Shown: positions 50,128 through 60,152, counted from the first letter of the stretch. The stretch is 64,000 nucleotides of DNA from JAPPHA01 sp965242975 (GCA_965242975.1 CBDETS010000007.1:1612001-1676000), one strand, 5' to 3'. Notes: generated from the letters alone by a model not told the origin. Numbers and translations are program-made.

Positions 50128-50391
50128 ATGTCCAAGAGCACACCCGAAACCCGTGCCCAGCACTGGGCTAAAACAAGGAACCTCACGATCCTGGTTTTGA
50201 TCGTGTGGTTCATCTTTTCGTTTGTGGTCCATTGGTTCGCGAAGGGGCTTAACGGCGCCAGTTTCATCGGATTCCCATTAGGCTACTATTTCGCGGTGCA
50301 AGGTTCGCTGATCATCTTCGTCTTGCTGATCGTCTTCCAAAACTGGATGCAGGACAAGATTGACGACGAAGCCGGGCTACAAAGCGAATAA
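50128..50391 (+). CDS. DUF4212 symporter small subunit
   Basis: An 87-residue membrane protein. HWAKTRNLTILVLIVWFIFS and then FVVHWFAKGLNGASFIGFPL form the first helix and conserved loop, and GYYFAVQGSLIIFVLLIVFQ the second. It is the small subunit found with SSS-family symporters. The ATG at 50128 follows a strong GGAGGGG site. It ends 15 bp before the symporter gene. Confidence 0.93.
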   Translation: MSKSTPETRAQHWAKTRNLTILVLIVWFIFSFVVHWFAKGLNGASFIGFPLGYYFAVQGSLIIFVLLIVFQNWMQDKIDDEAGLQSE

Positions 50392-50406
50392 CAGGGGGAC
50401 AAGGAA

Positions 50407-52212
50407 ATGAAAGGCAATTTCATCGATAACCTGCCCAAGATCTACGGACTCTATACGGGCGGCTTTATCGTCTTTATTCTCCTTATGGCCTTGCTGGAGC
50501 AGCTTGGCATGGGGGCCGATACGATCGGCATCTTGTTCGTCGCGTTCACGATCGTGATCTACGCGACGATCGGCTACCTGTCGAGAACGATGCAGGTCGA
50601 CGCCTACTATGTGGCCGGACGGGAAGTTCCGCCCGTGTTCAACGGTATGGCGACAGCCGCTGACTGGATGTCAGGCGCGTCATTCGTCGCGCTTGCAGGC
50701 GGCGTCTACTTTGGCGGACATGGATATCTCGCGTTCGTTGTCGGCTGGACCGGCGGTTACGTCCTGGTCAACTCGTTGATGGCGCCATATCTTCGGAAGT
50801 TCGGGTGCTACACGGTGCCGGACTTCATCGGCACCCGATACGGTGGCAACATGGCACGGTTCGTGGCCGTTGTCATCCTTGTGGTGGCCTCGTTCACGTA
50901 TGTGACGGCACAGATCAACGCGTCGGGCACAATCGCCTCACGTGCACTGCAAGTGCCGTTCGGGGTCGGTGTCTGGTTCGGCCTTGCCGGTATCCTGATG
51001 TGTTCGATGCTCGGCGGAATGCGCGCGGTCACCTGGACCCAGGTTGCCCAGTACATCGTGCTGATCATCGCATACCTCGTACCCGTCGTCTGGATGTCCA
51101 ACGTCCAAGGGTTCGGAGTCATCCCGCACTTCTCGTACGGAGACGCGGTCCAGCGGATCGCTGAACTCGAACCCGCCATTGGCGTGGGAACTGCTGCAAC
51201 CGAGACCTTTGCCGGTCGTCGCGTGTTGACGACGTTGCACAATGCTCCCGGGGACGCAATGGCGAGCTGGAAGTTCGTAACCCTGGCGTTCTGCATGATG
51301 GCAGGGACTGCATCGCTTCCGCACATTCTGATGCGCTACTTCACGACACCATCGGTTCGTGCGGCCCGCGTGTCCGTTGGCTGGTCGCTTTTCTTCATCT
51401 TCCTGCTTTACTTCACGGCACCCGCACTTGCGACGCTGACGAAGCTGCAGCTTCTGGACCCGAATATCGCGACGTCGATCATCGGAAGAAGTTTTGATGA
51501 AGTGCAGAATCTGACCTGGATTCAGAAGTGGACGAATGTCGGTATGCTGGCCGTTTCCGACTCGAACGGAGACGGACTCTTGCAGATCAACGAGTTCTTC
51601 ATGCGTCCGGATATCGTCGTTCTGGCAACCCCGGAAATCGCCGGCCTGCCGGCCGTGATTTCGGGCCTCGTTGCTGCGGGCGGCCTCGCGGCTGCGATGT
51701 CGACCGCGGACGGCCTGCTTCTGGCAATCGCCAATGCGCTGTCCCACGACCTGTACTACAGCATCATCGATCCGAAGGCAGATACCCGTCAGCGGCTTCT
51801 CGTCGCACGCGCCCTGCTGATCGTGATCGGTGTTCTCGCGGCTCTCGTTGCGACCTTGCAGTTGACGGGAATCCTGGGGGCTGTTGCCTGGGCGTTCTGC
51901 TTCGCGTGTTCCGGGTTGTTCTTCCCGCTGGTCCTCGGTGTTTGGTGGAAACGCGCCAACAGGGCCGGAGCCATCGCGGGCATGGTGCTCGGATTCCTTG
52001 CGGGGACCTGGTATCTGTACCATGTGTACACCGGCGGTACGCCTATTCTTGGTCTTGATCACCTGAGGTTCGGAATTATCGGCATGCCGGTCAGCCTCGT
52101 GGCGATGGTCGTCGTCAGCCTGGCGACAGAAGAGCCGGATGAAGAAACCCAGAGGATGGTGGACGCCACGCGCGATCCATCAGGACGTGCGGTTCTCGCC
52201 AGGGAACACTAG
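50407..52212 (+). CDS. Sodium:solute symporter (SSS family, VC_2705-like)
   Basis: A 601-residue inner membrane symporter with about 13 helices. MQVDAYYVAGREVPPVFNGM, TAADWMSGASFVALAGGVYF and AGGLAAAMSTADGLLLAIAN are conserved in acetate/monocarboxylate-type SSS proteins paired with DUF4212. The substrate is probably a short organic acid or amino acid. A strong terminator follows, so the operon holds just these two genes. Confidence 0.93.
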   Translation: MKGNFIDNLPKIYGLYTGGFIVFILLMALLEQLGMGADTIGILFVAFTIVIYATIGYLSRTMQVDAYYVAGREVPPVFNGMATAADWMSGASFVALAGGVYFGGHGYLAFVVGWTGGYVLVNSLMAPYLRKFGCYTVPDFIGTRYGGNMARFVAVVILVVASFTYVTAQINASGTIASRALQVPFGVGVWFGLAGILMCSMLGGMRAVTWTQVAQYIVLIIAYLVPVVWMSNVQGFGVIPHFSYGDAVQRIAELEPAIGVGTAATETFAGRRVLTTLHNAPGDAMASWKFVTLAFCMMAGTASLPHILMRYFTTPSVRAARVSVGWSLFFIFLLYFTAPALATLTKLQLLDPNIATSIIGRSFDEVQNLTWIQKWTNVGMLAVSDSNGDGLLQINEFFMRPDIVVLATPEIAGLPAVISGLVAAGGLAAAMSTADGLLLAIANALSHDLYYSIIDPKADTRQRLLVARALLIVIGVLAALVATLQLTGILGAVAWAFCFACSGLFFPLVLGVWWKRANRAGAIAGMVLGFLAGTWYLYHVYTGGTPILGLDHLRFGIIGMPVSLVAMVVVSLATEEPDEETQRMVDATRDPSGRAVLAREH

Positions 52213-52234
52213 CACCTTCTGGACTCCTAACCTT

Positions 52235-52273
52235 CAGGGGGCAGAAAGTCGTTTTCTGCCCCCTGTTTCTTTT
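52235..52273 (+). terminator. Intrinsic terminator of the symporter operon
   Basis: A perfect 13-bp stem, CAGGGGGCAGAAA (52235-52247) and TTTCTGCCCCCTG (52253-52265), with a 5-base loop, followed by TTTCTTTT. Confidence 0.95.
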
Positions 52274-52298
52274 CTGACATTCAAGGGAAGCCCGTTCC

Positions 52299-52664
52299 GT
52301 GAACCTGCCGAGTTCGATCGCCCATCTTCCGATTGAAGTCGTCATTCTCGACTACGCGCTCGGCATGATCATGTGGACGCTGATTGGCCGGGCCGCGATG
52401 AACATTTTCCTGCCGGTTGACAGCCCGTTCTTTTTCATGCGGGCATTCGTCATGCTGACGGACCCGATCCTGAGGGTATTTCGTCCGATTACGCCGGGGT
52501 TTCTGATTCCGGCGGTCGTCCCTTTGTTCGTGGCATGGTTTTTCTACATGATCCGATTCTATCTCGTCCCTTGGTTGCTGGGATATTCCGTCATGGGCAT
52601 GCTGTCATTTCCGCTCGAAGGCGAAATAGCCGCGGGTCTCTACCAGTTGTTTGGACCGGGCTGA
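52299..52664 (+). CDS. YggT-like membrane protein
   Basis: A 121-residue protein with about three hydrophobic helices: VVILDYALGMIMWTLIGRAA, IPAVVPLFVAWFFYMIRFYL and a shorter one near GYSVMGMLSF. SPFFFMRAFVMLTDPILRVF and RPITPGFLIP match the YggT pattern (TDPxLxPxRxxxP). It starts at GTG 52299 just after the symporter terminator. YggT proteins are linked to membrane or division processes in poorly known ways. Confidence 0.75.
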   Translation: MNLPSSIAHLPIEVVILDYALGMIMWTLIGRAAMNIFLPVDSPFFFMRAFVMLTDPILRVFRPITPGFLIPAVVPLFVAWFFYMIRFYLVPWLLGYSVMGMLSFPLEGEIAAGLYQLFGPG

Positions 52665-52917
52665 GTGCAGGCCCGCACGTCCAGTCAGGTGGAACTTCCC
52701 GGAACCTACCGGATCCGTAGTCCAGAGGAATGGCCGACAACCCTCGTGAGCAGTCAGACCTGGCCGGAATCCGTGCAAGTCTGGCACGCACAACCGGGTC
52801 CCGCATCGTCACCATCTCTGAAATCCTTCTCAATGCGCCCGATACGGCTCCCCGTTCCCCCGCCAGATTGACAAAAGTGAATTATCGCCTAGCCTTTTTC
52901 GTGAAGTGGGGACTGTC

Positions 52918-54498
52918 TTGACGGCAAGGGATTTCGACATCGTGATCGCCGGCGGAGGGCACAACGGACTCGCCTGCGGGGCGTGGCTTGCACGGAGCGG
53001 TCTCAAGGTCTGTGTCGTGGAACGCAATCCCTGGATCGGAGGCGGTTGCGTGACGCGCGAGGTGACCCTGCCGGGATTCAAACACGATCTCTTCGGTTCT
53101 TCCCATGTCTGGATCCATGCGAACCCGGATTTTCGGGAATTGCTGCCCGAACTCGAGGAACACGGACTCGAATACATCTGGGAAGACGACCATATCACCG
53201 GACACCCGAACCGCGACGGGAACGGGATCGTCGTCTACAAGGATGTCGACAGGACATGTGAGAGCATTGCACAGTACTCGCGGAACGATGCGGCGCGCTA
53301 CCGGGAAATTCACGACAGTTGGCACGAGATCCGTGACGGGTTCGTCAAGGCCATGTTTTCGCCCCCGTCGAAACCGGGTGTCATGCCATCAATTCTCCAG
53401 AACAGCTACGATGGCCTCCTCAAGCTCAGGGAATTCAACCTGTCTTCGCGTCAGTTCGTTTTACAGAATTTCGAGGATGACACGGTGCGTGCCTCCATAC
53501 TGGGCTGGGCTCTGGCGCCCCAGATCTTTCCGGATACGGAATGCACAGGGCAGTCGTTCTATATCCTGATCCCGGGGATCCACACCTACGGAGCAGCAAT
53601 CCCGAAGGGCGGCTCGATGATGCTGCCCGTCGCGCTGGCGCGTTACATCGAGGCGAGGGGCGGCGTCGTGATGACCGAGGCACCCGTCAGCCGCTTTGTT
53701 CTCGACCGTGACGGCAGCTGCGTCGGCGTCCGCCTGAAAAGCGGCGATGTCATCACAGCCGGCATGGCCGTCGTCACCGGCCTCGGCCTCAAGGTTTCCT
53801 TCCTGGACTGCATGGAACCGGACGACCTCCATCCGGAATTCGTCAAGGCATGCAGGAACTTCTCCTATGGTTCAGTATCGATCGCACGCGTACACTACGC
53901 GCTCGGCGAGCTACCGGTTTACAGGAACGGCAAGGACATGAACGCCTGCGCATTCCACCGGATCTTCGGGACCATGCACGACATCGACGTGCAGTACGGC
54001 GAGATCCTGATGGGGAAAGCCCCGTCCAACCCGTTCCTGTGGTCGGCCGGCTGGACCAAGCTGGACCCAAGCCGTGCGCCGGACGGCAAGCATACGCTGA
54101 TTCTGGATACATTCGTGCCGGCACGCCTCGCGAATGGTGTGAATTGGGCCGACTATATCGAGGAATACGTCGAGGATGTCCTGATGAAGGTCTTCCGTCG
54201 CCACACCGTGAACATGGGCCCGGAGAACATACTCGGCGCGTACTACGAGACCGGCGTCAGCCTCGAGGAGGCAAATCCCGCCTTCGTGTCCGGAAGCACG
54301 ACCGGGGGCGAGCGCCTGCTCTCCCAGATGGGGTACATGCGCCCGCTGCCGGGCTTCTCCCAATACAAGTCCCCGGTCCCGAATCTCTACATGACCGGAC
54401 CGAGTTGCCATCCGGGGGGAGGAATTACCGCGATGGGAACCATTACCGCCAACGTGATGCTGCGCAATTTCGGCATGCCGCATCGTCCAATCCATTGA
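52918..54498 (+). CDS. Phytoene dehydrogenase-like FAD oxidoreductase
   Basis: A 526-residue flavoprotein of the CrtI/PYROXD2-like group. The dinucleotide motif is DIVIAGGGHNGLACGAWLA. VVERNPWIGGGCVTREVTLP follows, and the C-terminal FAD motif is NLYMTGPSCHPGGGITAMG. A TTG at 52918 puts the start directly before the conserved motif and has a GTGGGG site upstream; a GTG at 52906 is the alternative. No carotenoid genes are nearby, so a role in lipid or carotenoid metabolism is not supported. First gene of the 52.9-63 kb cluster. Confidence 0.87.
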   Translation: MTARDFDIVIAGGGHNGLACGAWLARSGLKVCVVERNPWIGGGCVTREVTLPGFKHDLFGSSHVWIHANPDFRELLPELEEHGLEYIWEDDHITGHPNRDGNGIVVYKDVDRTCESIAQYSRNDAARYREIHDSWHEIRDGFVKAMFSPPSKPGVMPSILQNSYDGLLKLREFNLSSRQFVLQNFEDDTVRASILGWALAPQIFPDTECTGQSFYILIPGIHTYGAAIPKGGSMMLPVALARYIEARGGVVMTEAPVSRFVLDRDGSCVGVRLKSGDVITAGMAVVTGLGLKVSFLDCMEPDDLHPEFVKACRNFSYGSVSIARVHYALGELPVYRNGKDMNACAFHRIFGTMHDIDVQYGEILMGKAPSNPFLWSAGWTKLDPSRAPDGKHTLILDTFVPARLANGVNWADYIEEYVEDVLMKVFRRHTVNMGPENILGAYYETGVSLEEANPAFVSGSTTGGERLLSQMGYMRPLPGFSQYKSPVPNLYMTGPSCHPGGGITAMGTITANVMLRNFGMPHRPIH

Positions 54499-54506
54499 GG
54501 CCCGCC

Positions 54507-55655
54507 ATGCGTGCACCGATTGAAAAGTACACCGCTCTTGTCATGCAGCCCCACGTGGAAGTGGCGGCCGACCGTGACGGCATTCGGCGCAATCTCGCCC
54601 GGGCACTCGACATGATTGAATTCGGGGTGGGATACTACTGGGAAGTACCGGTGCGGCTCGCCGTGTTTCCGGAATATTTCCTGCAGGGCGTGACCACTCC
54701 GGGCAAGGGCGAACACGGCCTCGATGAATTCATGAAGAAAGCGATCACCTTCAAGGATGACGAGATCCTTGCGCTTGTCGAAAAGTGCCGGGAACACTCC
54801 ATGTACATCGCCGCAGGCGGTGTCGTCGAGGAGGTTGAGGCTTTTCCGGGCCGCTGGTTCAACACGGCCTTCATCCTGGGCCCGGGCGGAGTGGAACTGA
54901 TCTATCGTAAGTACCATGTACCGGCCTCGATCGGGCTTGGAACCTCGCCCCACGACATGTGGGACGAATACAACGCAGCCGTCGGCACCGACATCAAGGA
55001 CCTGTTTCCCGTACTCGACACCCCAATCGGCAAGCTCGGCTGCATGACCTGTCACGACGGGGCCACTCCCGAGGTCAGCCGCGCGCTCGGATTCAATGGG
55101 GTCGAAGTCATCTGCCACCCCGTTGCGCTGCAGGAGGTCGAAGGGGTCAGCGCACCCTGGGACTTCTGGATGTTTTCGCGGCGCACGCGGGCCCACGACA
55201 ACATGGCCTATCTTCTCGGGTCGAACTGGGGAACCGTGGACTACAGGTTCTATCCCAAGGCATTCTGCGCCGGGAATTCGTTTGCGATCGACTATACCGG
55301 TATGGTCATGCGCCACGCCCCGTACCCGGAAGATCAGGTCCTCGCAGCCGTCATCGACATCGAAGCACTCAGGGAGCATCGCACCCGTATCAACCATAAC
55401 ATGTGGGTGGACGTGCGCACGGAGGCGTTCCGCCAGATCTACGAGAATTCGATTTATCCGCCAAACCTGTTCCCTTCGGGAAATCCGCCAAGAAACCTTG
55501 CCCACAAAATGACCGGCGCGTACACCTCGATGGACCTCATGTATGAACGAGGGCAGTTCGTCATGCCGTTCGACAAGGACGACGTGAAACACTCTGACCT
55601 GCTGAAGGCCAGGATCCGCACGGCGCAGGAGCACGGCGCGCTACGGAAGGACTAG
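54507..55655 (+). CDS. Carbon-nitrogen hydrolase (nitrilase superfamily)
   Basis: A 382-residue amidase or nitrilase-type enzyme. The catalytic triad is visible: Glu in LAVFPEYFLQG, Lys in ELIYRKYHVPAS and Cys in LGCMTCHDGATPEVSR. It is longer than most family members (270-340), with a C-terminal extension to ALRKD. It begins 8 bp after the flavoprotein gene. It probably hydrolyses an amide or nitrile intermediate of the pathway (inference). Confidence 0.9.
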   Translation: MRAPIEKYTALVMQPHVEVAADRDGIRRNLARALDMIEFGVGYYWEVPVRLAVFPEYFLQGVTTPGKGEHGLDEFMKKAITFKDDEILALVEKCREHSMYIAAGGVVEEVEAFPGRWFNTAFILGPGGVELIYRKYHVPASIGLGTSPHDMWDEYNAAVGTDIKDLFPVLDTPIGKLGCMTCHDGATPEVSRALGFNGVEVICHPVALQEVEGVSAPWDFWMFSRRTRAHDNMAYLLGSNWGTVDYRFYPKAFCAGNSFAIDYTGMVMRHAPYPEDQVLAAVIDIEALREHRTRINHNMWVDVRTEAFRQIYENSIYPPNLFPSGNPPRNLAHKMTGAYTSMDLMYERGQFVMPFDKDDVKHSDLLKARIRTAQEHGALRKD

Positions 55656-55659
55656 GGTC

Positions 55660-55929
55660 ATGCATGTCAGAACGCCCGTCGCGGACATGGAAATCAATTT
55701 CGATCGCCTCGTCGTCGAGGAAGGCATGCTCGTCGCGACGAACTCCCGCGATGACATGGTGCCTGCCCGCGTGGTCATCGGACCAGGTGACGTTCGCCGG
55801 CTTTTCGGCGCGTTCCTTCGCCCGCGGGTCGTCTGGTACCTTCTCACAAGCCTCGCCCGTTCGGACGGAGACAGGTTGGGCAAAGACGGCGGTCCCGACG
55901 ACGAACACCCGTCGCCGGTGTCCTGGTAG
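55660..55929 (+). CDS. Small protein of unknown function in the cluster
   Basis: An 89-residue product. MEINFDRLVVEEGMLVATNS and ARVVIGPGDVRRLFGAFLRP look like folded coding sequence, while the last 20 residues (DRLGKDGGPDDEHPSPVSW) are probably disordered. It starts 4 bp after the hydrolase and ends 7 bp before the ThDP enzyme, so spacing argues strongly that it is translated. I do not recognise the family. Confidence 0.65.
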   Translation: MHVRTPVADMEINFDRLVVEEGMLVATNSRDDMVPARVVIGPGDVRRLFGAFLRPRVVWYLLTSLARSDGDRLGKDGGPDDEHPSPVSW

Positions 55930-55936
55930 CCCAGGC

Positions 55937-57619
55937 ATGAACATGGCGGCCAGTCCGGTTGCGGAAGACGTGCGGACCGGCGCGGACATCCTTCTCTCGG
56001 CACTCCGGACGAACGGGATCACCACGCTGTTCGGGCTCCCCGGCGGCCAGCTCGACGACATCTTCGACGCGCTGTACCGTGCTGACGGCAGTCTTGCCAC
56101 CATTCGTTCCCGCCACGAACAGGGGGCTGCATACATGGCGTACGGCGCCGCTCGGTCGACCGGGAAACCGTCGGTGTTTCTTGTTGTTCCGGGACCGGGG
56201 CTGATGAACACGATGGGGGCACTCTCGACCGCTTGGGCGACGAATACCCCCGTGCTCAGTCTCAGCGGCCAGATACCGTCGGATGCCATCGGTTCCGGAC
56301 GGGGCTACCTGCACGAGATTCCCGACCAGCTGGCAACCGTCAGGACACTGCTGAAGCACGCCGAACGAATCGACGAGCCGGATGACGCACCTGCGATGGT
56401 AAACGCCGCATTCCGGGCGATGCTGACCGGTCGTCCGGGCCCGGTTCATCTGGAAATGGCGCCGGACGTGATGGCCAAGACAAGGGCCGGAACGGTCGTC
56501 CGAACCGCCCGGATCCCCGAAGCTCCCGCCGCCGCACGGACAGATATCGAGGTGGCTGCCGCTCTCCTGGCGTCGGCCCGACGCCCGCTCATTTTCGTCG
56601 GTGGCGGCGCAACCCATGCTGCCGGCGAAGTCAGGGAACTCATGCGGATGATCGAGGCGCCGGTCACCTGTTTTCGTGGCGGACGCGGGATCATTGACGA
56701 CCGCGACTACCACGCACAGGTTTTCCCGGCGGGCCGGCGGCTCTGGAGGCACGCGGACCTCGTTCTTGCAATCGGGACAAGGATGAAGTTTCCGCAGCTT
56801 TACTGGGGACTGGACGACAACATCAAAGTGCTTCGCATTGATATCGACGAGCGGGAGTTCGACCGGTACGCGCCTGCTGCCGTTGCACTCCACGGAGACA
56901 GCAAGGCAACCCTCAAGCTGCTGCTGCAGCTGCTTGATGATGCGATCACGACACCTCCGGCCTCGCGTGAGGAAGAACTCACTGCGCTCAAGGCCGATAT
57001 TCAATTGGAAATCCGGCGCGACCTTGGCCCTCAGATGGAGTATCTCGACGCCATCCGCGATGTGCTCCCTGACGACGGCATCTTCTGCGACGAGGTCACG
57101 CAGATCGGGTTCGTGTCCTGGTACGGTTTTCCGGTCCACCGCCTTCGCGGGCACGTCAACTGCGGCTTCCAGGGAACGCTCGGCTACGGTTTTGCGACCG
57201 CGCTGGGCGTGAAGGCAGCGAATCCGGACGTGCCGGTCGTGAGCATTTCGGGTGACGGAGGATTTCTTTACACCGCTAACGAACTTGCCACGGCTGTCGA
57301 GTACGGCATCAACCTTGTCGCTGTCGTGTTCAACGACAACCGCTATGCCAACGTCTACCGTCAGCAGAAGGAATGGTACGATGGCCGCTTCATCGCCTCG
57401 GATCTGCACAACCCGGACTTCGTCAAGTTTGCCCGCAGTTTTGGTGCCAACGCGGAGCGCGTGGACGGCCCCCGACAGCTGCGCCATGCGCTCGAGCGCG
57501 GATTTGCCGCGAAGGTTCCGACCGTGATCGAGGCGCGCCAGCCAGACGACCTGCCGACGCCGTGGCCGTACATACTCGGGGGCGCCGTCCGCGGGCGGCC
57601 CGCCACACGGAACAAGTGA
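55937..57619 (+). CDS. Acetolactate synthase-like ThDP-dependent enzyme
   Basis: A 560-residue enzyme of the AHAS/benzoylformate decarboxylase superfamily. The catalytic Glu is in TIRSRHEQGAAYMAYGAARS, and GLPGGQLDDIF is the N-terminal motif. The ThDP-Mg motif is SISGDGGFLYTANELATAVE through VVFNDNRYANVYRQQKEWYD. The regulatory small subunit is absent, so it is probably not biosynthetic acetolactate synthase. The ATG at 55937 fits the family start. A decarboxylase or carboligase acting in this cluster is likely. Confidence 0.9.
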   Translation: MNMAASPVAEDVRTGADILLSALRTNGITTLFGLPGGQLDDIFDALYRADGSLATIRSRHEQGAAYMAYGAARSTGKPSVFLVVPGPGLMNTMGALSTAWATNTPVLSLSGQIPSDAIGSGRGYLHEIPDQLATVRTLLKHAERIDEPDDAPAMVNAAFRAMLTGRPGPVHLEMAPDVMAKTRAGTVVRTARIPEAPAAARTDIEVAAALLASARRPLIFVGGGATHAAGEVRELMRMIEAPVTCFRGGRGIIDDRDYHAQVFPAGRRLWRHADLVLAIGTRMKFPQLYWGLDDNIKVLRIDIDEREFDRYAPAAVALHGDSKATLKLLLQLLDDAITTPPASREEELTALKADIQLEIRRDLGPQMEYLDAIRDVLPDDGIFCDEVTQIGFVSWYGFPVHRLRGHVNCGFQGTLGYGFATALGVKAANPDVPVVSISGDGGFLYTANELATAVEYGINLVAVVFNDNRYANVYRQQKEWYDGRFIASDLHNPDFVKFARSFGANAERVDGPRQLRHALERGFAAKVPTVIEARQPDDLPTPWPYILGGAVRGRPATRNK

Positions 57620-57675
57620 GCCATGGCTGTTCTAGATCACACGATTTTCCCGTTCACCGGGCCGGAATTGCCGAC

Positions 57676-58770
57676 ATGACTCCGGGTGCGAAACCAGCGT
57701 TGGCCGATGTGTCACCCTACAGGCAGGGAAAGGCGACGATCGCCCGGGCCAGACGCGTCGTCAAGCTGTCATCGAACGAGTCACCGTACCCGCCAAGTCC
57801 GGCCGCGGTTACCGCGTTCCGCCGTGCCGACCGGGAACTCAGCCGGTACCCGGACGGCTCACAGGCGGACATCCGGCGAGCCCTCGCAACGGTTCACGGC
57901 GTTCCTGAACGCAACATATTTGCCGGGAACGGTTCGGAGGAGGCAATCGGACTCGTTATCCGGTCGGTGATGTCGGACGGGGACGAGATGGTAACGAGCC
58001 GGAACAGTTTCATCATGGCCGACATCCACGCCCGATCGGTCGGTGCCAAAATCGTTCGGTGCGACGAAACCCGCCACCGTGTCGATGTTCGGCGAATCCT
58101 CTCGGCCGTTACCGACCGCACCCGGATCGTCTATGTCTGCTCACCGAACAACCCGACCGGAACCTATACGACGATGGATGAACTCCGCCGCCTCGTTGCG
58201 GAACTTCCGTCCGGTGTTCTTCTGATCATGGACGCAGCCTACGGGGAATTTGTCGATGCCGGGGACTACGATACCGGGCAGGCACTGTTTTCGCCCGGCG
58301 GGCGCCTGGTTGTCACAAGGACATTCTCGAAGGCGTATGCGCTCGCAGCGCTCAGGATCGGGTGGGCCCTCGCGCCGGACGGCGTCATCGATGCCGTGAA
58401 CCGCCTGAGAACGCCGTTCAACACCAACCAGGCCGCCACCCTCGCGGCCGTTGCAGCCGTGCAGGATCAGGACTACCTGGAACGAGTCGTGAAAGGCATC
58501 CGCAAAACCCGGGACAGCTTTACCGCATCACTTCGGCAGCTGGGGCTCTCCGTCGTACCGAGCCAGGCAAATTTCGTGCTCCTGACCTTTCCCGAGGGCG
58601 GAGATCAGGCGGAAAGCCTTGACGCTGCACTGCAAGTTTCGGGCATACTCGGACGGCCGGCGGTACGCGGTGCCAACGAGTACAGGATATCGATCGGAAC
58701 GGAGGAGGAGATGTCGCTTGCACTTGCGGCGGTCCGCGATTGGGTCAGTTCACGGCGGGAACCGCGTTGA
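57676..58770 (+). CDS. HisC-like aminotransferase
   Basis: A 364-residue class I/II PLP aminotransferase close to histidinol-phosphate aminotransferase. VVKLSSNESPYPPSPAAV, VYVCSPNNPTGTYTT and MDAAYGEFVDAGDYD are standard, and the Schiff-base Lys is in VTRTFSKAYALAALRIGWAL. The gene is away from his genes and within a catabolic-looking cluster, so it may act on another substrate. I therefore give no gene symbol. Confidence 0.88.
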   Translation: MTPGAKPALADVSPYRQGKATIARARRVVKLSSNESPYPPSPAAVTAFRRADRELSRYPDGSQADIRRALATVHGVPERNIFAGNGSEEAIGLVIRSVMSDGDEMVTSRNSFIMADIHARSVGAKIVRCDETRHRVDVRRILSAVTDRTRIVYVCSPNNPTGTYTTMDELRRLVAELPSGVLLIMDAAYGEFVDAGDYDTGQALFSPGGRLVVTRTFSKAYALAALRIGWALAPDGVIDAVNRLRTPFNTNQAATLAAVAAVQDQDYLERVVKGIRKTRDSFTASLRQLGLSVVPSQANFVLLTFPEGGDQAESLDAALQVSGILGRPAVRGANEYRISIGTEEEMSLALAAVRDWVSSRREPR

Positions 58771-58856
58771 CCCGAAGTTACGAATCGTCCCGCTTGTCCC
58801 GGCCGGAGGGACATGGCGATGGGCGCCGACAAAATCCGGTGTTGGAGGGATCAAAC

Positions 58857-60071
58857 ATGAACAGCTACAAGACAATTCTCACGGCAGGTGCGCTGGCACT
58901 TGCCATTCTGCCGGCCGTGCCGGCACTCGGCGACGGTGATGTCTCGCACAACTGGAACGCCGAAAACGAGGCCGAGGCGCTCAGGATCTTCCGTGACAAG
59001 TTCGTCGAGCTCGGAGGGGAATGGAGCGACACCGCTTTCCCGGACACACAGGCGAGCATATCCTCGGTCAAGACCCGAATCATCGGCGGCAACCCGCCCA
59101 TGGCTCTCCAGAGCGCGCTTGGCGGCGTCATGCAGGACTTCGCCGATGCCGGCCTCCTGCAGAACATGGACGATGCAGCGGCCGCCGGCGGATGGGGCGA
59201 CCATATTTCGAAGAGCATGGCCGCGGTCGGCAAGCACGGCGGTCACTGGGTGGCCGTCCCTGTCTTCGTCGACGTCATCAACTGGATGTACACAAACAAC
59301 GACGTCCTCGCGAAAGCCGGTGTCTCCGCGCCCAATAGCTGGGACGAGTTCAAGGCTTCCCTTCCCGTGCTGCAGGCAGCTGGCGTCATACCGCTCGCCG
59401 TGGGCGGCCAGGATTGGCAGGAGGGAATCCTTTTCGACCATGTCGTTCTCGCCGTAGGAGGTGCCGCACTCTACGAGGGCATGATGAGTGGCGATCCCGA
59501 GGTCCTGAAAGGCGAGTTGACCCGTCGGGCACTGGAGGAGTTGGCAAGCCTGCGGCAGTACACGGACGAAGGCAAATCCGGGCGGGGTTGGAACGACACC
59601 AGCACGCTCGTCGTTACCGGCCAGGCGGCCTACTTCTTCATGGGACCCTGGGCTGCGGGCGGCTACGGTGACCTGGGCGCCGAGGGCGGGGCATGGTCAT
59701 GCCGCCTGACTCCCTGGGACAACAGCCTGACCATCGTTGCCGACGGGTTCCAGTTCATCAAGGTCTCCGACGATGCCGACATGGCCGCACAGGTTCTCCT
59801 CGGCAATGCGGTGATGGATCCGGCCACCCAGATCGCGGCGGCGCGGGCGAAGGGCACGCTTCCTGTGACGACGGCCGCCACGGCCGCGGACTTCGAGGGA
59901 TGCCCGGCGAAGGCGGTAGCCGCGATGGCCGATGCAACGTCAATCACGCATTGGAACGGCCGCGCGGCCGACGTCGGTAGCGCCATCAAGGACACCGTGT
60001 CGGCGCTCTGGAACGAAGCGGTCGACGTGGAAACCGCTCATCAGCAACTGGTCGAAAAGCTGATGATGTAG
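58857..60071 (+). CDS. ABC transporter substrate-binding protein (CUT1/sugar type)
   Basis: A 404-residue periplasmic protein with signal peptide YKTILTAGALALAILPAVPA. VSHNWNAENEAEALRIFRDK and WVAVPVFVDVINWMYTNNDV are typical of the glucose/mannose-type SBP_bac_1 group. A GGAGGG site precedes the ATG at 58857. First transporter gene of the cluster. The ligand need not be a sugar given the neighbours. Confidence 0.92.
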   Translation: MNSYKTILTAGALALAILPAVPALGDGDVSHNWNAENEAEALRIFRDKFVELGGEWSDTAFPDTQASISSVKTRIIGGNPPMALQSALGGVMQDFADAGLLQNMDDAAAAGGWGDHISKSMAAVGKHGGHWVAVPVFVDVINWMYTNNDVLAKAGVSAPNSWDEFKASLPVLQAAGVIPLAVGGQDWQEGILFDHVVLAVGGAALYEGMMSGDPEVLKGELTRRALEELASLRQYTDEGKSGRGWNDTSTLVVTGQAAYFFMGPWAAGGYGDLGAEGGAWSCRLTPWDNSLTIVADGFQFIKVSDDADMAAQVLLGNAVMDPATQIAAARAKGTLPVTTAATAADFEGCPAKAVAAMADATSITHWNGRAADVGSAIKDTVSALWNEAVDVETAHQQLVEKLMM

Positions 60072-60152
60072 ATAGCTGCACCGGGCGCCGGGGTTGCCGG
60101 CGCCCGGACCGGAAAGTCACGCGCCAGCGGTGCCGGCAGCGGGGAAACGGGC

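Noticed and set aside
50938..52062. 374-codon minus-strand frame opposite the symporter
   Set aside because: Shadow of the symporter gene; no start signal and no known motif.
55844..57487. 547-codon minus-strand frame opposite the ThDP enzyme
   Set aside because: Mirror of a well-supported gene with intact ThDP motifs.
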